In this document: positions 33,194 to 41,480 of the stretch, in pieces
How the letters are laid out: every line of letters starts with the position of its first letter
Numbering within the stretch: position 1 is the first letter of the stretch
Origin: Fibrobacteria bacterium
Lineage (GTDB): Bacteria > Fibrobacterota > Fibrobacteria > UBA11236 > JADFYW01
Reading direction: 5' to 3'
NCBI GenBank assembly: GCA_015232855.1
Contig: JADFYW010000003.1
Span: forward strand, 1-64,000
Length of the DNA stretch: 64,000 nucleotides
Made by a program: the position numbers and the translations under genes
Notes under the pieces: model-generated
What the model was told of the DNA's origin: nothing
The model's input: only the letters and a program-made list of their open reading frames with translations
Database searches by the model: none

Positions 33194-34696
33194 TTATTGG
33201 GGCGAAGAAGCTCTTATCCGGCCTCGGTAATATTGGTAAATTGATACGGACCCAACTACTGAAAAACCTATAGCATAAAGCCCAAGGAAAGGCCCTACCA
33301 GGTATTTTTGAGCATGTATATATACAGCAAGCCCTGCAAAACAGTAAATGCCTAATAATAATTCAATGATGGAGCCATAAGGCAATGACTTTGTTCGGTA
33401 GCTGACCACAGTTTTGTCACCAGCTTTTGGAGTACGGATAAATGCACCCTTATTACCACTTAGGGCCGATAACACAGCCAAGGTATTGTTAAAAGCGATA
33501 CCTACCCCTACAGACATAAGGATGGGAATAGCAGGGATGCGCTTTTTCCAGTGAATATAAGAAACCTTTTGGGCTACCAGATATAGAGTAGATGGGGCCA
33601 AAGACGAAATCAGGATAAGAAAACAAAGTATCCCGAATGTCCAAGTCCCTAATTTTATAGGATAAAAAACAAGCAGGGGGCAGGCCAATAAGGCGGTAAT
33701 GAGCATTAGTGGGTGAATCATGTAATGGGTGGTGTGTAAAAAAGACTGAATTTTAACTCTAAGTGGAACTTTGGACATAAATACCTGAGGCAATAATTTC
33801 ATAGCAGTTTGAATTGAGCCCTTTGCCCATCGATACTGTTGGGACTTGAAAGCATTTATATTTGAGGGAAGTTCAGCCGGTACTACAACATCATACACGA
33901 ATTTCATCTTCCAACCAATAATCTGGGCGCGATAAGAGAGATCCATATCTTCGGTGAGTGTATCTCCCTGCCAACCTCCGGCCGTTTCAATTGCAGTTTT
34001 GCGCCATATGCCTGCGGTACCATTAAAGTTCATGAAAAGACGGCCCCAGGAGCGAGCAGATTGTTCTATTATAAAATGCCCGTCAATTCCAATAGACTGT
34101 GATAAAGTAAGGGGCGACTGGTTGGGATTGAGGTGCCCCCATCTGGCTTGAACCAATCCAATCTCCGGGTCTTTTAAAAGGAAAGGGACTGTTTTAAGGA
34201 GGTAATCTTTTGGTGGAACGAAGTCTGCGTCAAAAATGGCAATGAATTCTCCTTTACAATCCTGCATCCCATCATTTAATGCTCCAGCTTTATAATCGGT
34301 ACGAATAGTCCGTCTGATATGCTTGATATCATACCCTTCATTCCGTAATTCTTCAACTATTTTAGAGGCAATTTTATGAGTGCCATCGGTAGAATCGTCA
34401 AGGAGTTGGATTTCATGCTTATCTTTTGGGTATTCCATAGCGCATACGGCTTTAAGCAGTCTTTCCACCACATTTGCTTCGTTATAAATAGGTAGTTGTG
34501 TAGTAACCAGGGGCAAATTACGGTACCCATGCTTTCGGTAATAATGACGAATAGCTTTTTTGTCGTAAAGAACTTCTTTTCTTTTATTTCGGAGGAAAAT
34601 ACTGAGTAGCCAATAACAGTTTATTCCATAGGTAAAAAGGCCGATGGCTGCAACGACATAGAGTCCGAAAAGGATATCTAAAGGGTTAAATACCAT
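33194..34696 (-). CDS. Membrane family-2 glycosyltransferase (cellulose-synthase-like)
   Basis: This 500-residue membrane enzyme polymerises or transfers sugars across the inner membrane. A helix lies near residues 10-32. The cytoplasmic GT-A domain follows, with QLPIYNEANVV, LDDSTDGT, FDADFVPP (Asp-x-Asp), TEDMDLSYR and the processive QQYRW motif. Four or more membrane segments complete the protein. The D, DxD, TED, QxxRW set marks processive enzymes such as cellulose, hyaluronan or mannan synthases. The product is not known. No BcsB or PilZ partner is nearby. It is divergent from the AlgH-family gene. Confidence 0.9.
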   Translation of the reverse strand: MVFNPLDILFGLYVVAAIGLFTYGINCYWLLSIFLRNKRKEVLYDKKAIRHYYRKHGYRNLPLVTTQLPIYNEANVVERLLKAVCAMEYPKDKHEIQLLDDSTDGTHKIASKIVEELRNEGYDIKHIRRTIRTDYKAGALNDGMQDCKGEFIAIFDADFVPPKDYLLKTVPFLLKDPEIGLVQARWGHLNPNQSPLTLSQSIGIDGHFIIEQSARSWGRLFMNFNGTAGIWRKTAIETAGGWQGDTLTEDMDLSYRAQIIGWKMKFVYDVVVPAELPSNINAFKSQQYRWAKGSIQTAMKLLPQVFMSKVPLRVKIQSFLHTTHYMIHPLMLITALLACPLLVFYPIKLGTWTFGILCFLILISSLAPSTLYLVAQKVSYIHWKKRIPAIPILMSVGVGIAFNNTLAVLSALSGNKGAFIRTPKAGDKTVVSYRTKSLPYGSIIELLLGIYCFAGLAVYIHAQKYLVGPFLGLYAIGFSVVGSVSIYQYYRGRIRASSPQ

Positions 34697-34895
34697 TAAT
34701 GTTTTACCTGGGGATATGGAAGTTTAAATATAATTGACATTCTTGATTTTTACGAAATCCAGGAACCAATAATAACTTTATGCTACTTAACTCACAAGTT
34801 GAAAAATGCATGGATATACGTTTTAGTAATAAGCAAGTCTGCTTTTATGTAGCTAACCTTCGCCTAACTTTTTAAATTTATATATTTTGCAGTCT

Positions 34896-35450
34896 ATGGC
34901 GGATTTTCCTGAACAGCTTGGTGCGGGGTCTCATATTGGAGAGCTAGGTGCCGGTTCATTTCTGTTTTCGACTAATGCTTTAACTGACCCAAATTTCATG
35001 TCCACCGTGATTTTAATTTGCCAACACAGCGAAGATGGAAGTTATGGTCTGGTCCTTAACCGGCCTGCCCACATGCCTTTGTCAGAAATATTCAATTCTG
35101 TAGACAAATACAAAAATCAGATTAGGAGGGTGCATATTGGGGGACCGGTTCAGGGCAGTGAACTACAGATTCTCCAGGTTAGCGGTGAACCTGCTAAAGG
35201 TGCGCTAGAAGTCGTTGAAGGGGTCTATTTGGGGGGGTACTGGGATGACCTCGATAAAATTATTGAGTCGGATACCCGGCAGATAAGACTTTTTCTTGGA
35301 TACTCCGGATGGGGCGAGGGACAGCTTGCTGAAGAAATAAAGATGGGGGGCTGGGAAGTATATAATGCTGATGTCAAACGGGTGTTTACCGAAGAAGAGG
35401 ATCCCTGGATGCAGGGTCTGGATGCATTCAAAAAAAAATATTTTAATTAA
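34896..35450 (+). CDS. YqgE/AlgH-family protein
   Basis: This protein of about 184 residues matches the UPF0301/AlgH family: GSFLFSTNALTDPNFMSTVI near the start, SYGLVLNRPAHMPL, the RVHIGGPVQ signature and LFLGYSGWGEGQL. The biochemical role is not established; in Pseudomonas it was linked to alginate regulation. The frame is open to a TTG at 34887, but the ATG at 34896 gives a better N-terminus. Neither has a clear ribosome site. The 190-base gap upstream, shared with the glycosyltransferase, holds no feature I can name. Confidence 0.93.
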   Translation: MADFPEQLGAGSHIGELGAGSFLFSTNALTDPNFMSTVILICQHSEDGSYGLVLNRPAHMPLSEIFNSVDKYKNQIRRVHIGGPVQGSELQILQVSGEPAKGALEVVEGVYLGGYWDDLDKIIESDTRQIRLFLGYSGWGEGQLAEEIKMGGWEVYNADVKRVFTEEEDPWMQGLDAFKKKYFN

Positions 35451-35453
35451 TTA

Positions 35454-36656
35454 TTAAGACGCTTCCCATCTGCCTGGCAGGGGAGTGCGACAATGGCCAC
35501 AACTGTTTTCTTTTACATTATATTTTGTAACCATGAATCCAATACGCTCAATAACGGTGTGTTTGCAGTGATGGCAAAAAGTGTGAGCTCCTGAACCATC
35601 GGGAGTGCGGTAGTTCCCAATATAAACGTAGCGTAGTCCTTCCTTCATTGCAATATTTCTTGCTTGTATGAGCTTGGACGGCGGCGTGGGCGGGAGATGC
35701 TTTAATTTATAACGTGGGGTAAAACGTGAAAAGTGTAGTGGTACTTCTGGCCCGAGGTTGTTTACTATCCATTTGCACATTTCTTGTATCATATCCATAT
35801 CATCAGAATAGGTTGGGACAATAAGGGTTGTTATCTCAAACCAGATGTTTTTTGCTTTCAGAAGTTTCAGGGTATCAAGTACTGGCTGTAATCTACCATA
35901 GTTTAACTTTTTATACAGGCTATCGGAAAAGGATTTTAAATCAATATTGGCTCCGTCAAGGTAATTGCAATAGTCTATTAACGGATCTGTATTTATATAG
36001 CCATTGCTTACCCAAACATTTTTTATGCCTTTTTTACGGGCAAGTTTAGCCGTATCCATCATAAATTCGTAAGTCACTGTGGGTTCATTATAGGTGTATG
36101 CTATTGAACTACAGTTGGCTTTAGCGGCATTCTCTATTGCCTGGGCTGGGAGCATTGAATAATGCATAAGGTCTTTTGGTTTTTTTTGTGAAAGCTCCCA
36201 ATTTTGGCAGTTTAGACATTGGAGGTTGCAGCCGGCAAAGCCGAGAGAAAACGCATTACTCCGGGGGTAAAAATGGTATAAGGGCTTTTTTTCTATGGGA
36301 TCAACGTGAACTGCTGAGGGATTTCCGTATACCAGGGAATATAATTTACCACCTTTGTGTACACGGACCCGACATTTACTACGGGATTCAGGCTCCATTT
36401 TGCATTTATTCGGGCAGAGTTGGCATTGGATGTTTTTACCTAATTTTAGGTAATGATAGGCCTCCTTTGACCATTCCCAGAGTTTTTCTGGAGCATCATT
36501 CTGAATAACCTTTTTTTCAGAATCGCCTGTTAGAATCTTATCCAAAAAGCCCGCATGTGCCCTGGTTCTCATTCCAAAAGAAAGTGCAGCTGCACTAGCC
36601 AGACAGGATTTACAAATCTGTCTGCGGGTAATAGGGTGCTCTTTGGATTCATTCAT
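35454..36656 (-). CDS. AmrS-like radical SAM protein with Tat signal
   Basis: This 400-residue protein belongs to the AmmeMemoRadiSam (AmrS) radical SAM family. The iron-sulfur motif is CNLQCLNC (C-x3-C-x2-C). It is preceded by CQLCPNKC and followed by a C-terminal pair of C-x2-C motifs (CHHC and CGHC) that look like a zinc or rubredoxin-type knuckle. The N-terminus is a good twin-arginine signal: TRRQICK, then a hydrophobic stretch and an Ala-His-Ala cleavage site near residue 35. Most AmrS proteins lack such a signal. The usual AMMECR1 and Memo partners are absent; instead the gene overlaps a small cytochrome-b-like gene. The substrate is unknown. Confidence 0.88.
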   Translation of the reverse strand: MNESKEHPITRRQICKSCLASAAALSFGMRTRAHAGFLDKILTGDSEKKVIQNDAPEKLWEWSKEAYHYLKLGKNIQCQLCPNKCKMEPESRSKCRVRVHKGGKLYSLVYGNPSAVHVDPIEKKPLYHFYPRSNAFSLGFAGCNLQCLNCQNWELSQKKPKDLMHYSMLPAQAIENAAKANCSSIAYTYNEPTVTYEFMMDTAKLARKKGIKNVWVSNGYINTDPLIDYCNYLDGANIDLKSFSDSLYKKLNYGRLQPVLDTLKLLKAKNIWFEITTLIVPTYSDDMDMIQEMCKWIVNNLGPEVPLHFSRFTPRYKLKHLPPTPPSKLIQARNIAMKEGLRYVYIGNYRTPDGSGAHTFCHHCKHTVIERIGFMVTKYNVKENSCGHCRTPLPGRWEAS

Positions 36657-36904
36657 TTTTTATGCCACCTTTTTAAGGTAAAATAGATATTAACAAGAGC
36701 GTGGATAATGAATGTTCCAATGGTAAATGGCATAAAAAACATGTGAATATGAGAATGAAGATCTGCTGTGGCAATAATTGCGGTCCATTGGTAATCCCCG
36801 GAAATTCCATAACCTGTAATGAAGAGGATCGGAATAAAAACCATAAGGCACCAACCGCTTATCCTGTTTAGCTTTCTTAAATAGTATTTTCTGTATTTTT
36901 TCAT
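36653..36904 (-). CDS. Small cytochrome-b-like membrane protein
   Basis: This 83-residue protein has two membrane segments (about 15-32 and 50-72) and His residues in LHSHIHMFF and FIIHALVNI that could ligate heme, as in short b-type cytochromes. I chose the ATG at 36904, which overlaps the stop of the upstream membrane protein (ATGA), over the in-frame ATG at 36946. Its own last bases overlap the start of the AmrS-like gene. The order implies a membrane electron donor for the exported radical SAM protein. This is inference from position and His placement, since the family was not recognised with certainty. Confidence 0.7.
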   Translation of the reverse strand: MKKYRKYYLRKLNRISGWCLMVFIPILFITGYGISGDYQWTAIIATADLHSHIHMFFMPFTIGTFIIHALVNIYFTLKRWHKK

Positions 36905-39012
36905 GAGAATTTCCAGAGTTTGAGAAAGCCCGTTAGTTTCACGCACAACAAAATAAATATGGTATTTTGAATCCCCAGAGTGGGAATGAATAATGCCGAA
37001 GTAAGAAGTGAGCCTATTCCTGCTCCTAGAAAATCAGCAGTATACAGACTGCTGGCACCAGGTGGTTTGTGGGCACAGCGGTATTGACCGGCCCAGGCAA
37101 ACTCACTTCCAGTTAGGGTTGCAGTGCAAAAAACCAATAGGAATAAAATAGTTTCCTGTTTCCAGAGAAGAGGGATGGCAGTGATGAAGATTAATCCTCC
37201 AATGGTTATTATTAATCCAAGTTCGAGATAGAGAAGTCTATTTTTTATTTTAATGATGCTGTTGTGATTTTTTCTGCTACTCAGATAGCTGCCTGCCGCC
37301 AGTCCTGTCATAAAGATGGTGATAAAGAGTCCGTATTTATAATACACATATCCTGAACTTGCTTGTGAAAGGATAATAAGGATAATTTCCATGGCAATGG
37401 ATATATATCCTGTTGTAAAGAGAACCGACTCTATCGGACGATAAAACAAAAAGAGTAAAAGGCTAACTGCGATAAGAAATCCCCAAAGCCAGTTGAAATT
37501 AACCTGGTGAAACAAGCCCCAGTATTTGAGTTGTGTCCGAAAGGCCGTGGGATAAAGATCCCGGTTAATTTCACCGGTTCCCTTAAGCATGTTGTTAATC
37601 TCATCAACCCTGTCTTTACTTAATTTGCTTTTCATATAATACTGGTTCATATATGACGTTTTTATTTGTTTACGGGTCAGTAAATCCGAAATAGAGTTTG
37701 TAAGTTTATGATTTGCTAATACAAATACCGTCTCCCCTCCAGGGTAAAGTTTAACATGGGAAAAAACATTTTTAGCAGTAGAATGAATTATCCGATATAG
37801 TTGGACAAGGGGTAAAGGGTAATAGTTTTCAGCACCGGGGAGCGTAAAACTAACAACACCTCCGGGATGTAATCTCTGTTTTAACGCTATGAAAAATTCC
37901 AGAGTATAGAACCTGTTCAATTGTATATTAACAGGAGCAGGTAATGCAATTATGATAGCATGATATTTTTTCTTTGATTCGTTTATAAACTTTCTGCCGT
38001 CGGTAATGTGTACTTCAACGTATTGACTGAAAGTAGTTGGTGCAAATTGCCTGGTTAGTTGTATTAGTACCGGATCCAGTTCAATATAGTCAATTTTTCT
38101 TACCGGGTATTTTTGTATTTCTTGAATAGCTCCCGTGAGTCCGCCTGAAATGAGCAAGACGTTCAGATTATCTTCTGACACTTGAGAAAGGCTGAAATGG
38201 ACGGTTTTTTCAGCTATGAGTTGGTTATGACTTGAAGCAAGTGGTACTCCATTTTCAAAGAAGTTTAATTGTTCTGCATCTTTGGTAACCACGAGTCTCC
38301 CATAGACGGATTCTTCTTTTTGGATGATATGTTGTGAGGGAAATAACCAGGAAATGGATGTCTCATCCAGCCCGAATCTGGTTGAAGCTATGACGAATAA
38401 AATTATAGCTATGATATAAAAAAATGTTTTTTTGTATTTGGATGTAATGCAAATGATGAGTGCTGCAGTGAGGTTCAACAGACAGGGGACATAGAGAGCA
38501 TTAAAAGAACTCATGATAAACACTAATAGAAAGCTGAAAAGAAGCCCGCCAAGGATGTCTCCCAGATTATCGACGAAGTATATTCTCCCAATATGCCTCT
38601 GTCCAGACTGTTTTTTAAAAAGGGCGCAGGCAATGGGAAGCAGGTAACCCGATAACAGGCAATAGGGGAACATAATGAGGAGTATCATCGGAAATAGTGT
38701 AAATAGTTCGAGAGTAGATCCGGGTAGTGCAATGGTATTGCGGAAAAGTCTTAATAGCAACAGTTGTCCAAAAGGAATAAGTGCGGTTAAGATGAGTGAA
38801 TGTACAAGTATAAATTTGATATGAAACTGGTAACGCCCCAGGAATGTTCCCACCCCGGTAAGGATAAGCCAGAAGGAAATGATGAAACCAATTACCAGTT
38901 CGTTACCCTGGTAGATGTTTAGAAGTTCTCGGGTTAGGGTTATCTGGGTTATAATCGACGAAATACCAAGGCAGCTAACTGCAATAAAGACAGGGAGACT
39001 GTTTTTACTCAT
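36901..39012 (-). CDS. Multi-pass membrane protein with spermidine-synthase-like domain
   Basis: This 703-residue protein has about seven membrane segments (about 8-220), a soluble Rossmann-type domain (about 235-460), and another set of segments to the end. The soluble part matches polyamine aminopropyltransferases: VYGRLVVTK, LLISGGLTGAIQEI, YIELDPVLIQL and HITDGRKF. The region that normally carries the catalytic Asp residues reads ALPAPVNIQLNRFY, where related membrane forms have LPDP. Activity is therefore doubtful. The membrane parts resemble transporter-like domains found in fused spermidine-synthase proteins. It heads an overlapping three-gene unit with the cytochrome-b-like and AmrS-like genes. 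Confidence 0.8.
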   Translation of the reverse strand: MSKNSLPVFIAVSCLGISSIITQITLTRELLNIYQGNELVIGFIISFWLILTGVGTFLGRYQFHIKFILVHSLILTALIPFGQLLLLRLFRNTIALPGSTLELFTLFPMILLIMFPYCLLSGYLLPIACALFKKQSGQRHIGRIYFVDNLGDILGGLLFSFLLVFIMSSFNALYVPCLLNLTAALIICITSKYKKTFFYIIAIILFVIASTRFGLDETSISWLFPSQHIIQKEESVYGRLVVTKDAEQLNFFENGVPLASSHNQLIAEKTVHFSLSQVSEDNLNVLLISGGLTGAIQEIQKYPVRKIDYIELDPVLIQLTRQFAPTTFSQYVEVHITDGRKFINESKKKYHAIIIALPAPVNIQLNRFYTLEFFIALKQRLHPGGVVSFTLPGAENYYPLPLVQLYRIIHSTAKNVFSHVKLYPGGETVFVLANHKLTNSISDLLTRKQIKTSYMNQYYMKSKLSKDRVDEINNMLKGTGEINRDLYPTAFRTQLKYWGLFHQVNFNWLWGFLIAVSLLLFLFYRPIESVLFTTGYISIAMEIILIILSQASSGYVYYKYGLFITIFMTGLAAGSYLSSRKNHNSIIKIKNRLLYLELGLIITIGGLIFITAIPLLWKQETILFLLVFCTATLTGSEFAWAGQYRCAHKPPGASSLYTADFLGAGIGSLLTSALFIPTLGIQNTIFILLCVKLTGFLKLWKFS

Positions 39013-39098
39013 AATGCTTTTTAATGGCTATCCTTTTTTGTCAATTTTGTAAAAAACCTGAATTAAAATTAGAAATTTTCTTAATTTTCGTGTTGATT

Positions 39099-39875
39099 AT
39101 GAATCAAAATGGGGTTATCAGTGAAAGATTGAATGGAATTTTGAGTATACTGATTCCCCCCATATGTCTCATTCGCAGTTGTTATCATAAAAGATGGAAA
39201 GGACTACCGCTTTGCCGTTCTTGCCTGAGAAAATTGCACCCGATACAAAAAGACGTTTGTCATCACTGTGGCGTACCTGAGTGTAACGATAGTCATGAAT
39301 TCTGGGAGTTTTCATTTGATCGTGTTCGCTCCTTGTTTCTCCTGGATCCTGTTTTGTCAGGAGTTATTCATGGATTTAAATATAATGGGTTGAAAAGAAA
39401 TGCTCGTTTCTTATCGGCTTTTGCCCGTTATCAGTATGGTCTTAAAAATTATATTGAGGAGTACGACAGCCTGGTACCGGTCCCTCTCCATCCTCTAAAA
39501 CAGCGTGAGCGTGGTTTTAACCAGGCGACGTTAATTGCCCGTTCATTGTCTTCTTTTTCAGGTGTTCGTTGTGATAAAACCAGCTTAAATAGACGAAAAT
39601 ACACAAAAACACAAACGCGTCTGTCGGGAACTGAACGGGTGGAGAATATTAATTCAGCATTTGTTCTGAATAGAAAGACTACGATCCAGGGCAAGAAACT
39701 GCTGTTAGTTGATGATGTTTTTACTACAGGGGCAACGTCGGAAGAATGCGCAAAAACACTTCTGACTGGTGGAGCTTCGTCCGTTGGCGTTATCACTCTT
39801 GCCAGGACGGGACTTAATACTGATGTGGACGATTATGGGCTAGAACTTGAGCTCGCAGGCTCCTTTCTTACATGA
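39099..39875 (+). CDS. ComF-family phosphoribosyltransferase-like protein
   Basis: This protein of about 258 residues has an N-terminal Cys-rich region (CRSC and CHHC), probably binding zinc, followed by a phosphoribosyltransferase fold. The PRPP loop is VDDVFTTGAT, and VPVPLHPLKQRERGFNQA is the typical ComF stretch. ComF proteins take part in DNA uptake in competent bacteria but are widely present elsewhere, so the role here is open. The frame is open to an ATG at 39024. I chose 39099 because the extra 25 residues do not fit the family. No strong ribosome site is seen. It is divergent from the three-gene membrane unit. Confidence 0.9.
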   Translation: MNQNGVISERLNGILSILIPPICLIRSCYHKRWKGLPLCRSCLRKLHPIQKDVCHHCGVPECNDSHEFWEFSFDRVRSLFLLDPVLSGVIHGFKYNGLKRNARFLSAFARYQYGLKNYIEEYDSLVPVPLHPLKQRERGFNQATLIARSLSSFSGVRCDKTSLNRRKYTKTQTRLSGTERVENINSAFVLNRKTTIQGKKLLLVDDVFTTGATSEECAKTLLTGGASSVGVITLARTGLNTDVDDYGLELELAGSFLT

Positions 39876-40001
39876 ATCAGAGTGCAGAAAGTTGACTACT
39901 TAAAACCAAATTGAAAAAAAAGTTTTTTTTTGGAAAAAAAATTGCGTACTTGCAGTAGAAAATTATATTAAAATTATCTTAACAGCCAAAAAGGAGACAA
40001 C

Positions 40002-40340
40002 ATGGCAAAGAAAAAAGCAAACAAAAAAAAAGTAGCTAAGAAAAAAGTAGCCAAAAAAAAAGTGGCTAAGAAGGTCGTAAAGAAAAAAGTAGTTAAGAAA
40101 AAAGTAGCGAAAAAGGCTGCCAAAAAGAAAGTAGCCAAAAAAGTAGTTAAGAAAAAAGTAGCTACGAAAAAAACTGCTGCTAAAAAAAGTAACGCTCGGG
40201 TTTACACCGACGCTAAGAAAAAACAGGTTGTTGGATTCATTACGCAATTCAACAAGAAAAATAAAAAAGGCGGAATAGCTGCAGCTTCCCGTCGTTTTAA
40301 AATTCCTGCAACCACTATCAGAGACTGGGTTGCCAAATAA
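40002..40340 (+). CDS. Histone H1-like Lys-rich protein with small C-terminal domain
   Basis: This 112-residue protein has a Lys- and Ala-rich N-terminal part (residues 2-65) built of short repeats such as KKKVAKK. This resembles histone H1 tails and bacterial H1-like proteins that bind DNA through charge. The C-terminal 40 residues (KQVVGFITQFNKKNKKGGIAAASRRFKIPATTIRDW) form a helix-turn-helix-like domain seen in H1-like proteins of related phyla. AAGGAG precedes the ATG, and the region upstream is very AT-rich. A good terminator follows at 40370. It probably compacts or organises the nucleoid. Codon use is biased by the Lys repeats. Confidence 0.85.
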   Translation: MAKKKANKKKVAKKKVAKKKVAKKVVKKKVVKKKVAKKAAKKKVAKKVVKKKVATKKTAAKKSNARVYTDAKKKQVVGFITQFNKKNKKGGIAAASRRFKIPATTIRDWVAK

Positions 40341-41235
40341 TCAACTGATTGTTTGTACTCTAAAAAAACGGGGTCTTGTCCAAGGCCCCTTTTTTTATGG
40401 CTATTATTTATTTTCATTGCTATTTCTGTGCCCGCTGGCAGATTCCGCTGATGTAAACTATGCGTTTGGGTTTTTGAATGATAATTATACAAATACCATT
40501 GAGAACGGACGGACAGGCAGATATATCGGAGCAGATGATTTTCTGACGTTCTCATTATTTTCCTCATTACAATTCAATGATTATCAGGGATACCTCTTTT
40601 ATAATATTGTTACATCCCGGAAAAATAATTTCCGTTATGATTTATTGACTCTGGATGTTAATCGCAGGGTTCGTTACCGGGGAGTAGATTTTTTTCCGGG
40701 AATTGAAATCGTTGTTAAGGAAAATTTGGCCGGAGAAGTAATACAAAATCAATTTCATGATTTGATATCACTACCCAAAGTATGGTGTGACTATGATGGC
40801 CCCGCATTTGGGGCAGGGGTCCTGTTTGATGCCCGGTACTTGTTAAACACGCCTTTTTTTTCTTTTGATACCTTGAGTTTTTTTCTGGAAAGTCGTTTCC
40901 CGAGCGGAGTATTACCCATTAAAAGTGGAATGAACACTGGCTACTCCCTGAGTTGGAATAGAGTGAGTATTGAATGGATAGGTGGTTTTCGCTGGTATCC
41001 CGGTGAAGTGGAACATTATAGCGAATTGATTCGTACTGGAGTTTTTGGCGCTATGGGTATCCGCATTCGTTTCTATAGAAAGTTATTTTTACAAGCGGGC
41101 ATTGCACTGTTTCCTGTGCGGAACCTTGAAACAGATCCCCTCTATAAACCGAAAAACTTCAATTATTCACCTCAAATTTCCTGGTCACTGTCCAATTCGG
41201 TGCACTCATTAAGAAAAATAATCCGCTTTTTTTAA
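40330..41235 (+). CDS. Putative outer-membrane beta-barrel protein
   Basis: The frame of up to 301 residues holds a hydrophobic N-terminal stretch (FFYGYYLFSLLFLCPLADS) and then alternating, aromatic-rich segments with many Tyr, Phe and Gly, as in beta-barrels. NDNYTNTIENGR resembles the start of lipid A deacylase (LpxR/DUF2219) proteins, but I do not claim that family. The start is unclear. The frame opens at a TTG at 40330 inside the preceding gene. The terminator at 40370-40396 lies within its first codons. A TTG at 40417 is the next option but leaves a short signal peptide. Confidence 0.6.
   Translation: MPNNQLIVCTLKKRGLVQGPFFYGYYLFSLLFLCPLADSADVNYAFGFLNDNYTNTIENGRTGRYIGADDFLTFSLFSSLQFNDYQGYLFYNIVTSRKNNFRYDLLTLDVNRRVRYRGVDFFPGIEIVVKENLAGEVIQNQFHDLISLPKVWCDYDGPAFGAGVLFDARYLLNTPFFSFDTLSFFLESRFPSGVLPIKSGMNTGYSLSWNRVSIEWIGGFRWYPGEVEHYSELIRTGVFGAMGIRIRFYRKLFLQAGIALFPVRNLETDPLYKPKNFNYSPQISWSLSNSVHSLRKIIRFF
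40370..40396 (+). terminator. Rho-independent terminator of the histone H1-like gene
   Basis: GGGGTCTT and AAGGCCCC form an 8-bp stem (with one G-U pair) around a 4-base loop, directly followed by seven T. It lies 30 bases after the stop of the H1-like gene. Confidence 0.85.
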
Positions 41236-41480
41236 AGAGATAGTGTTCTCCGCAGTTTCGTACCAAAGAAGTATTCAGTGCTCAGATTAACGAGGTGTGA
41301 GTCTTTTTTTGTTAAAAAAGGCTAAGTCGCAAACAAAAAATCTGATAACTGGAAGAGATACCTAATCTTGAACTGAGTTGCGCTTGGAGAAAATGCCGGA
41401 TTAGAATATCTTTTTGGAACCATCTCAGAGCTGGTTCACGCCTGACCTGTGCAGCTAAATAATTAACAGTGGAGGACTCA

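Noticed and set aside
19278-34862. A 29-base similarity between 19278-19306 and 34834-34862 (22 matches)
   Set aside because: In an AT-rich 64-kb window, ungapped matches of this quality are expected by chance, and no shared structure or context supports it.
41236-41480. Possible riboswitch in the trpB2 leader
   Set aside because: Only a weak 6-bp pairing was seen, with no match to a known riboswitch core and no Trp-codon leader peptide.
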